Shown one piece after another: positions 1 through 4,640 of a stretch of DNA of 24,806 nucleotides. The position numbers and the translations under genes are program-made. The DNA lies in the IMG/VR virus record IMGVR_UViG_3300009409_000041, positions 1 to 24,806 of that record; one strand, written 5' to 3'. Each line of letters begins with the position of its first letter. Positions within the stretch are counted from its first letter, which is position 1. The stretch is from a virus. The notes under the pieces were generated by a model. That model did no database searches. It was not told the origin of the DNA and saw only the letters and a list, made by a program, of their open reading frames with translations.

Positions 1-123
1 GATAGCTATTCTAATAACCTCAGGAATGATGTTAAGACATCTGACCAAAACTATACAATGCTCAGACTACAGAACATGGTATCCAATGATATAGAGACTG
101 TTAATATAACAGGACTTACCTAA
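1..123 (+). CDS. C-terminal end of an unidentified protein (partial)
   Basis: Frame 1 is open from the first base of the window and ends at TAA 121-123. It gives 40 residues that end ...NDIETVNITGLT. The start lies upstream of the window. The fragment is polar and rich in Asn, Asp and Thr, and I recognise no motif in it. A strong hairpin terminator follows 24 bases after the stop, so this is the last gene of a plus-strand unit. No function can be assigned. Confidence 0.6.
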   Translation, partial: DSYSNNLRNDVKTSDQNYTMLRLQNMVSNDIETVNITGLT

Positions 124-147
124 CGGATAGAAACATATAAAGAAAGA

Positions 148-173
148 GGGGAGGCTAACGCTTCCCCTTTTTT
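148..173 (+). terminator. Rho-independent terminator, probably bidirectional
   Basis: GGGGAGGC (148-155) pairs with GCTTCCCC (160-167) across a TAAC loop, with one G-T wobble. A T6 run follows at 168-173. It closes the plus-strand gene ending at 123. Read on the other strand the same hairpin lies just past the stop of the minus-strand gene and is followed by a T-rich stretch, so it could serve both convergent genes. Confidence 0.85.
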
Positions 174-606
174 ATTTCCGTATCTTCTTGAGGGCTTCCT
201 CCTGTCTTAGCTTGTTCTCCTTCTTGTAATAGAATCCATACTTCTGTTCAGCCCTAATGATTCCTTTCTTATTGTGATGAGACTTCTCATTGTCAGGGAA
301 CTTACCTGTCTCTAGTATCCTGTACAGTACATCACATACCCTCTTACCTTTGATGGTTACTTCATACAGTGCTTTGAATCTACCTGCTACTGCATTACGA
401 AACTTAGACACTACGCCTTTCTGAATCATTTTAGCTAGCCTATTCTTATCCCACTTAAGTAAACCTTCAAACCTTTCTAAGTCTTCCTTACTAAACCTAC
501 CGCATCCTTTGAGGTATAGTAGCAACTCTAGTTCATCTAGTGTTATGTCGTGCTCCATAAGTATGTACTTACGCGCACCTCTTAGGTATTTTAAGTAGTC
601 TTTCAT
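172..606 (-). CDS. Winged helix-turn-helix (MarR-like) DNA-binding protein
   Basis: This 144-residue protein is the only minus-strand gene seen. From about residue 20 to 100 it reads as a MarR-type winged helix: a helix (LDELELLLYL), a second helix (FSKEDLERFEGLL), a recognition-helix candidate (WDKNRLAKMIQKGVVSKF), then a wing ending in LYEVTIKGKRV, like the L-T-x-x-G segment of MarR proteins. The tail is very basic. A longer reading from 627 exists, but its extra seven codons contain the promoter element TATATTTG (617-624, minus strand), so I take the ATG at 604-606. Proteins of this style recur in marine Bacteroidetes phages as I remember them. It lies divergently from the spike-gene unit and shares its short promoter region. 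It is probably a transcription regulator; the target is unknown. Confidence 0.65.
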   Translation of the reverse strand: MKDYLKYLRGARKYILMEHDITLDELELLLYLKGCGRFSKEDLERFEGLLKWDKNRLAKMIQKGVVSKFRNAVAGRFKALYEVTIKGKRVCDVLYRILETGKFPDNEKSHHNKKGIIRAEQKYGFYYKKENKLRQEEALKKIRK

Positions 607-616
607 TTCAGTTTCA

Positions 617-624
617 CAAATATA
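617..624 (-). promoter_or_regulatory. Bacteroidetes-type -7 element for the winged-helix gene
   Basis: On the minus strand this reads TATATTTG, matching TAnnTTTG. It lies 10 bases before the ATG at 606. No clear TTTG is seen at the usual -33 distance. It is back to back with the plus-strand box at 643-650. Confidence 0.5.
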
Positions 625-642
625 CATCGGATTTATTTAGCG

Positions 643-650
643 TATCTTTG
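643..650 (+). promoter_or_regulatory. Bacteroidetes-type -7 element, TATCTTTG
   Basis: TATCTTTG is preceded by TTAGCG, the same six bases that precede the box at 2236. Only five bases separate it from the ATG at 656, so transcription would begin at or near the start codon. No convincing -33 box is visible. It should drive the unit 656-2207. Confidence 0.65.
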
Positions 651-655
651 TCTCC

Positions 656-835
656 ATGAAGAAGAAACTAATTACTATAGACCTAACGGTCATATCTGAC
701 TGTCTAGAAAACACTTACCTAGTTATACTTTGCAAAGAATACATTGCTGCATTGAACAAGGTTGGTGCATCAATGGATAAGCTAGCTAAGAAGATAATCA
801 AAGCATTGGAAGCTTTCAAGAAGGAGGTGAACTAA
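656..835 (+). CDS. Small protein of unknown function (59 aa)
   Basis: The reading frame starts at the ATG five bases after a TATCTTTG promoter box and ends at TAA 833-835. The product starts MKKKLITIDLTVISDCLENT and ends in a Lys-rich amphipathic stretch (MDKLAKKIIKALEAFKKEVN). I see no signal peptide or clear membrane span. Its support comes from the promoter placement and from its tight fit with the next small gene, 18 bases on. I do not recognise the family. Confidence 0.6.
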   Translation: MKKKLITIDLTVISDCLENTYLVILCKEYIAALNKVGASMDKLAKKIIKALEAFKKEVN

Positions 836-853
836 CATTGCAACTAAGTACTA

Positions 854-1021
854 ATGAAAGGACTAGGTGATACTATAGAACTCATTACTAAGCTTACCGG
901 CATAAAGAAGTTGGTTGAATCAACAGTGAAAGATTGTGGTTGTGGTAAGAGAAAGGACAAGCTTAATAAGCTAGTACCATACACTCAACCTAAACCTATC
1001 AAGAAGAAACAAGTTATATAA
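854..1021 (+). CDS. Small conserved phage protein with a CxC-basic motif (55 aa)
   Basis: The product begins MKGLGDTIELITKLTGIKKL, continues to DCGCGKRKDKLNKLVPY (about residues 28-44) and ends in a Lys/Pro-rich tail. The plan of G-L-G-D-T start, amphipathic helix, paired cysteines, basic residues and LNKLxPY recurs in many unrelated phages as I remember them, usually next to tail or lysis genes; no function is known to me. The cysteines could bind a metal or form a disulphide, but two alone would not make a zinc site without dimerisation. ATG at 854 is the only sensible start. An AAGGAGGTG string lies 25 bases upstream, inside the previous gene, too far to be a normal ribosome-binding site. 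Confidence 0.65.
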   Translation: MKGLGDTIELITKLTGIKKLVESTVKDCGCGKRKDKLNKLVPYTQPKPIKKKQVI

Positions 1022-1041
1022 CAAAACAAAACAAATAAGAT

Positions 1042-1296
1042 ATGTCTTATCAAAAATTACAAGCTCACAACGCTGTTGTTGTTACACCAAGTGACACAGC
1101 AACGATACAACTAAACGGTAAAAATACTCGTGGTTGTTTAGTATACTGCGGTGTAGGTGGAGACCTAGCTGTTACTACTACAGGTGGTGAGGACGTTGTA
1201 TTCGTAGGTGTTCCTCAGGGAATGATTCTACCTGTACAAGTTGTTAAGGTTCTAGCTACAGGCACTACTGCTGCTTCCTTAATAAGCTTACACTAA
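1042..1296 (+). CDS. Spike-base-like structural protein (RCAP_Rcc01079-like)
   Basis: This 84-residue protein is almost entirely beta-type. The sequence VVVTPSDTATIQLNG is followed by GCLVYCGVGGDLAVTT, VVFVGVPQG, LPVQVVKVLATGTTAASL. That order (VTPSD, hhYhGxxGDhxVxxxGG, F-x-GVPxGxxLPhxhxxVxATGTTA) is the pattern I know from the small head-spike-base protein of the Rhodobacter gene transfer agent and many phage relatives. It probably anchors a head or tail spike. Its stop overlaps the start of the LamG-like gene by one base (TAATG at 1294-1298), which fits a base-plus-spike pair. The leader at 1022-1041 is a tandem CAAAA-rich stretch, A-rich as Bacteroidetes ribosome-binding regions tend to be. 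Confidence 0.65.
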   Translation: MSYQKLQAHNAVVVTPSDTATIQLNGKNTRGCLVYCGVGGDLAVTTTGGEDVVFVGVPQGMILPVQVVKVLATGTTAASLISLH

Positions 1297-2207
1297 TGTT
1301 TATAGGCTCAGCGATAGCGGTTAACGCTTTCCCTCCCCAAACGTTACCTATCCTAGCTGCCCGTAGTGGTGGTGGTGGTGGTGATGCTTTGGCTGCCTTA
1401 GTAAACCCTTTCTCTATTGTAGCTCAACCTAAGTTAGAGTCAGTATCCATGCCTATTCCTCAAGGGTCAGGGTATCAGCAGTACACTCAAGACTGTTGGT
1501 TCAAAGTTCCTGTCGGAGGATTTCCTGCTGCAGGTTCTTTAGAGATATGGTCGATAGAGCCCTTCTCTTTAGAGAGAGGTAGAATTAAGGTAACTAACAG
1601 TAGTACTATATCTGTAGAATACGGTAACTTTAATGGAGGCGTTACTACAGAGACTTTCACTTCAGCACCATTTGCTTCGGGCTACTTTGCTCCGGACTCA
1701 TGGCATCACTTCGTGTGGACATTCGAGTCACTCGCTGTAGAAGGTGACTCTACTCTAAACAACTATGCACGAGGAAGTGTATCTAAGTTATGGGTTGACG
1801 GTGTGCTTGTAGTTACATCAGTTAACGCAATTCACTTTGCTCTCACAAGGTCTCAAATTCTAAGTAGCGTTTCAAGTAAACTAAGAACAGGGTTAAATAG
1901 CGAGGGGTATCACGCTTACTCTATTATACCTAAGCTACTAACTGACGAGCAATGTGTAGCTCTTTACAATGGTGGAATTCCTGCTGACATGAGGTTGCAC
2001 CCTGAGTATCAGGATGATGACTTTATGTACTACCTATTCGGTGGAGGTGAAGATTCTCTTGGGAATCCTGATGGAAACGGATGGACAGGTTCAAGTCCGA
2101 ACTTCGCATACCACATATACAATATGGGGACAGGAGCTTTAGACTCTCATTCCATGATACAGTCTACTGTTGTGGACAGGGTATCATCGAATACTCCGGT
2201 ATCTTAA
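1296..2207 (+). CDS. LamG/concanavalin-like lectin-fold virion protein
   Basis: The 303-residue protein has a short hydrophobic N-terminus, a five-glycine linker (about residues 25-29) and a beta-rich body. Diagnostic stretches are SWHHFVWTFE (about 137-146), SKLWVDGVLVV and LTDEQCVALYNGGIPADM (about 211-228). The last resembles the LTxEExxALYNGG tail common in LamG-type jelly-roll domains of phage and marine proteins. Such domains bind sugars or pack against other proteins. Coupled by a TAATG overlap to the spike-base-like gene, it is most likely a head or tail spike that meets the host surface. The N-terminus before the glycine run may be the attachment segment. No catalytic residues are evident. 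Confidence 0.6.
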   Translation: MFIGSAIAVNAFPPQTLPILAARSGGGGGDALAALVNPFSIVAQPKLESVSMPIPQGSGYQQYTQDCWFKVPVGGFPAAGSLEIWSIEPFSLERGRIKVTNSSTISVEYGNFNGGVTTETFTSAPFASGYFAPDSWHHFVWTFESLAVEGDSTLNNYARGSVSKLWVDGVLVVTSVNAIHFALTRSQILSSVSSKLRTGLNSEGYHAYSIIPKLLTDEQCVALYNGGIPADMRLHPEYQDDDFMYYLFGGGEDSLGNPDGNGWTGSSPNFAYHIYNMGTGALDSHSMIQSTVVDRVSSNTPVS

Positions 2208-2232
2208 GATAGAAATTAACATAATGAAATTA

Positions 2233-2258
2233 GCGTACCTTTGTAGTACGCTTTTTTT
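2233..2258 (+). terminator. Hairpin terminator with a promoter element in its loop
   Basis: GCGTAC (2233-2238) and GTACGC (2246-2251) form a perfect six-pair stem around a seven-base loop, followed by T7 (2252-2258). It lies 26 bases after the LamG-like stop and would end that unit. TACCTTTG, a promoter -7 box, spans the left arm and the loop. Confidence 0.7.
2236..2243 (+). promoter_or_regulatory. Bacteroidetes-type -7 element, TACCTTTG, for the lysis unit
   Basis: TACCTTTG is preceded by TTAGCG, as at 643. It lies 15 bases before the ATG at 2259 and 27 before the ATG at 2271. A start 5-6 bases downstream would give a leader of about 20 bases to the second ATG. A good -33 box is not visible. 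Confidence 0.6.
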
Positions 2259-2270
2259 ATGCGCTATAAT

Positions 2271-2699
2271 ATGAGAAACATAGACAAGATAATTATTCAC
2301 TGCTCCGCTACCCAAGAAGGTAAGGACATAAGTGTTGATACAATTCGTAGGTGGCACGTAGAAGGTAGAGGATGGTCAGACATTGGATACCATTTCGTCG
2401 TAGCACTAGATGGTTCTATAGATTACGGAAGAGACTTAGATAGACAAGGTGCTCATACAAAGGGGCACAACAAAGGTTCTATCGGAATTTGCTACATCGG
2501 AGGAGTAGAAGCAGAGAGAGGAGATAACGGTAAGTGGATTGCAAAGGATACAAGAACAGACGAGCAGAAGCAAGCTCTACTAGATTTACTAGTAGTACTA
2601 AAGAGACTTCACCCTGAGGCTATTATACACGGACACAAGGAGTTTGCCGCTAAGTCATGCCCCTGCTTTGATGCATACAAAGAATACAAGTCACTATGA
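2271..2699 (+). CDS. N-acetylmuramoyl-L-alanine amidase (phage endolysin, PGRP/Amidase_2 fold)
   Basis: This enzyme cuts the bond between N-acetylmuramic acid and L-alanine in peptidoglycan to release progeny. From the ATG at 2271 the protein has 142 residues, near the T7 lysozyme size. Zinc ligands are His10 (IIIHCSAT), His122 (HGHKEF) and Cys130 (KSCPCFD). Tyr40 (IGYHFVV) and Lys128 fit the other two catalytic residues of T7 lysozyme, so the set is complete. An ATG at 2259 adds four residues; I prefer 2271 because the family typically begins with the MRxIDKIIIHCSA segment and 2259 would leave only a very short leader. There is no signal peptide, so a holin must let it out. Its stop overlaps the holin start (ATGA at 2696-2699). 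Confidence 0.9.
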   Translation: MRNIDKIIIHCSATQEGKDISVDTIRRWHVEGRGWSDIGYHFVVALDGSIDYGRDLDRQGAHTKGHNKGSIGICYIGGVEAERGDNGKWIAKDTRTDEQKQALLDLLVVLKRLHPEAIIHGHKEFAAKSCPCFDAYKEYKSL

Positions 2700-3133
2700 G
2701 CAAAGAAAGAAAGAAGATAAAAGATACTAAGTTAGGTCAGTGGTTGTCAGTAAAAGCACCTGAGGTTCTAGCTATTGTAGGAGAATTACTTCCTGATAGC
2801 GGTACTCTAGGTGTATTAAAAAACCTATTGTCTAAGACTGATGTCTCACCTGAAGAAGCAGCAGCAGCTATTAACGCTGAGGTTGAGTATCAGAAGCAAG
2901 TTACTTTCCGTTGGGAAGCTGACATGAAAGGAGACTCTAAGATAGCTCAGTACATACGCCCCGTTACACTGATTACATTGATGGCAATGTTTTTTGTTAT
3001 CGTTCTATGCGACTCAGTTGAGGGATGGAACTTCGACGTTAAGGATAGCTATGTTAGTTTATTAGAGATACTAATGCTTACAGCATTCGGAGCTTACTTC
3101 GCAGGACGTAGCTTAGAGAAGATTAAGAAGTAA
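2696..3133 (+). CDS. Holin, 3TM (GTA-type) superfamily
   Basis: This membrane protein probably opens the inner membrane for the endolysin. It has 145 residues. An amphipathic N-terminal region is followed by FRWEADMKGDSKIAQYIRP (about 71-89), matching the W-x-x-D-M-x-x-D-S-x-x-x-x-x-R-P signature of the 3TM holin family from gene-transfer-agent and phage systems. Two clear membrane spans follow, about 89-105 and 119-137, with a basic tail (RSLEKIKK). The canonical third segment would be the weakly hydrophobic stretch near residues 22-46. It overlaps the amidase by ATGA and the next gene by TAATG. The overlap pattern suggests coupled translation across the lysis cassette. Confidence 0.75.
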   Translation: MSKERKKIKDTKLGQWLSVKAPEVLAIVGELLPDSGTLGVLKNLLSKTDVSPEEAAAAINAEVEYQKQVTFRWEADMKGDSKIAQYIRPVTLITLMAMFFVIVLCDSVEGWNFDVKDSYVSLLEILMLTAFGAYFAGRSLEKIKK

Positions 3134-3510
3134 TGGCTACTCAAAAGGAATTACTATACAAAGTCCTAGATAACGCTCAGCACGATAAGCGTGATAGAGA
3201 AGAAGAGAGGAAGGTTGTAGAGTCTCACTTACTAGAGATGAAGCGTGTACAGAAGGACATGACTAATCAGATTGGTATGATACAAGACGTTATCTCTGAC
3301 CCGGTTACAGGATTAATCGTGTCAACCAATAAGAACACTGAGTGGAGAGCTAGGATGTCTGAAGAGTTTAAGCAGTTAGCTAACGAAAGAACAGAGCAGA
3401 CTAGACTCCTAGATGAGTTAGGTCGTTGGAAGTCTGTCATGGATAAGGCTATGTGGATTACATTCACAGCTATCGTAGGTATCGTTCTTAAGATGATACT
3501 TTTTCCTTAA
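3133..3510 (+). CDS. Coiled-coil protein with C-terminal membrane anchor, lysis-associated (XhlA-like plan)
   Basis: This 125-residue protein is strongly charged and helical over about residues 1-100 (for example DREEERKVVESHLLEMKR, and FKQLANERTEQTRLLDELGR). It ends in one membrane span, about 106-125 (MWITFTAIVGIVLKMILFP). A soluble coiled coil with a C-terminal anchor is the plan of XhlA-type haemolysin/holin accessory proteins. Placement directly after amidase and holin, with a TAATG overlap, supports a role in lysis. A spanin-type role is less likely, since there is no N-terminal anchor, signal peptide or lipobox. Family membership is inferred from architecture. Confidence 0.55.
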   Translation: MATQKELLYKVLDNAQHDKRDREEERKVVESHLLEMKRVQKDMTNQIGMIQDVISDPVTGLIVSTNKNTEWRARMSEEFKQLANERTEQTRLLDELGRWKSVMDKAMWITFTAIVGIVLKMILFP

Positions 3511-3522
3511 AAATTTATTGCG

Positions 3523-3530
3523 TACTTTTG
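3523..3530 (+). promoter_or_regulatory. Bacteroidetes-type -7 element, TACTTTTG, for the packaging unit
   Basis: TACTTTTG is preceded by TTATTGCG, close to the TTAGCG context at 643 and 2236. It lies 19 bases before the ATG at 3550. An inverted repeat (3528-3550) overlaps its end and the start codon. No clear -33 box is seen. It should drive 3550-9293. Confidence 0.65.
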
Positions 3531-3550
3531 TTACTCAAATCAAGTAACAA
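3528..3550 (+). repeat. Inverted repeat between promoter and start codon
   Basis: TTGTTACT (3528-3535) and AGTAACAA (3543-3550) are perfect inverted copies around a seven-base spacer. The left arm covers the last bases of the -7 box and the right arm ends on the A of the start codon. No T-run follows, so it is not a terminator. If transcription starts 5-7 bases after the box, the left arm is mostly not in the message, which favours a DNA operator over an RNA hairpin. Confidence 0.5.
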
Positions 3551-3774
3551 TGGATATTCGAAAAATAAGTGTAGGTCCGGACTATAAGTCAGGTGCTATG
3601 CATTACATAAAAGGACAGCAAGTTCTTAACGGCTCTCATGAGATACACCTCATAGCACAGAGCGAAGATGGTACAATAAAGATATGGTTAGAGAATGATG
3701 ACGCAGAGATACTTCTATGGAAGTCTTTCACATCTACAATGCCTGTATCAATAGAGTATAACATCTACTTCTAG
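3550..3774 (+). CDS. Conserved phage protein of unknown function (74 aa)
   Basis: The product begins MDIRKISVGPDYKSGAMHYI and ends SFTSTMPVSIEYNIYF. I remember closely similar small proteins (KISxGPDYK, AMHYIxGQxV, HxIHLI, KIWxE, LLWKxF, MPVSIEYNI) near the packaging genes of Bacteroidetes phages, always without a function. It is predicted beta-rich, soluble and compact. It is the first gene of the packaging unit. The stop codon TAG 3772-3774 is followed in frame by TGA, and its last base is the first base of the next gene's GTG start. Confidence 0.65.
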   Translation: MDIRKISVGPDYKSGAMHYIKGQQVLNGSHEIHLIAQSEDGTIKIWLENDDAEILLWKSFTSTMPVSIEYNIYF

Positions 3775-4343
3775 TGAGGTCACCCTATGACTTCATAGTA
3801 AAACCTGTTGATGGTAGACGCTACGCTAACTCTAAGGAGATAGGTGGTGTTGAGATATACACTAGTGTGTCAGACGAAGACCACACATCAGCTAATAGAT
3901 TAGGTGAGGTTATAGCTTTACCTATAGGATACGAAGGACCTATTGTAATAGGAGATACTCTCTTAGTACATCACAACGTATTCAAGTTCTACAATGATAT
4001 GCAGGGTGTACAAAAGAGTGGACGTAGCTACTTCAGAGATGGCTTATTCTTTATAGACAGCGTACAGTATTACATGTATCACAATGGTACAGAGTGGAAT
4101 ACGGTAGGTGACTACAGCTTCATCACACCTATACAGAGAGTAGAGGCAGAAGATGAGATGTTCAAGTACGCAGGAGAAGAACCTTTAGTAGGGTTGATTA
4201 AGTATCCTAGTGGTAACATGAAGTCATTAGGAATTAAAGCAGGAGATAAGATTACATACTATCCGGGAATGGAGTATGAGTTCAAAGTAGAGGAGGAGAA
4301 GATATACAGGCTTATGGATAAGCACATTACAATGGTACTATGA
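3774..4343 (+). CDS. GroES-like (Cpn10-fold) protein, candidate phage co-chaperonin
   Basis: The 189-residue protein begins at GTG 3774, overlapping the previous stop (TAGTG). The next in-frame Met is near residue 76, after the key motifs, so GTG is the credible start. YDFIVKPV (5-12) matches the first strand of GroES (DRVIVKP). GGVEI (24-28) occupies the place of the GGIVL GroEL-binding loop. LGEVIALP (43-50) and PIVIGDTLLVHHNVFKFY (56-73) match the GEVxAVG and hxVGDxVhF strands. Residues about 137-189 (VGLIKYP, GIKAGDKITYYP, EEKIYRLMDKHITMVL) look like a second, diverged barrel. T4 gp31 sets the precedent of a phage GroES replacement needed to fold capsid protein. Its place just before terminase, portal and capsid genes fits. 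The alternative is a structural beta-barrel with no chaperonin role. Confidence 0.55.
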   Translation: MRSPYDFIVKPVDGRRYANSKEIGGVEIYTSVSDEDHTSANRLGEVIALPIGYEGPIVIGDTLLVHHNVFKFYNDMQGVQKSGRSYFRDGLFFIDSVQYYMYHNGTEWNTVGDYSFITPIQRVEAEDEMFKYAGEEPLVGLIKYPSGNMKSLGIKAGDKITYYPGMEYEFKVEEEKIYRLMDKHITMVL

Positions 4344-4633
4344 CTAACGAAGAATTAAGACTAGAGCTTATAGCTGCAGGTAAGCAAGCTGTCAAGCATC
4401 TAATAAAAGTAGCTAAGAAAGACATCCTTAAGGACGTTGACATGGAAGATGACTTAGCAGCAGACAAAATGAAGAATGCAGCAGCAGCAAAGAAGCTAGC
4501 TATATTCGATGCCTTTGAAATCCTAGCAAGGGTAGAGCAAGAGAAAATTAATCTAGAGCAGTCTAAAGGAGCAGGCTCTCGCGTAGATACTAAACAAGGT
4601 TTTGCAGAAAGAAGAAGCAACAAGCCAAAGTAA
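4340..4633 (+). CDS. Helical protein before TerL, possible small terminase subunit
   Basis: This 97-residue protein is almost entirely helical and charged. It contains DLAADKMKNAAAAKKLAIFD (about 39-58) followed by AFEILARVEQEKINLEQ, and a basic tail. Position (overlapping the GroES-like gene by ATGA and ending 7 bases before TerL), size and helical character fit a small terminase subunit, which recognises the phage DNA and feeds it to TerL. I see no clear helix-turn-helix. I remember similar NAAAAKKLAxxDAFEIL proteins before TerL in other Bacteroidetes phages, but not a proven role. Confidence 0.5.
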   Translation: MTNEELRLELIAAGKQAVKHLIKVAKKDILKDVDMEDDLAADKMKNAAAAKKLAIFDAFEILARVEQEKINLEQSKGAGSRVDTKQGFAERRSNKPK

Positions 4634-4640
4634 TCAGCTT

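Noticed and set aside
821-829. AAGGAGGTG, a perfect Shine-Dalgarno-like string
   Set aside because: It encodes Lys-Glu-Val inside the 59-residue gene and is 25 bases from the next ATG, too far to act. No in-frame alternative start at the right distance was found.
4602-4640. TTG start adding 13 residues to TerL
   Set aside because: The extra stretch lies inside the end of the preceding gene in another frame; ATG 4641 follows that stop by 7 bases and is a normal start.
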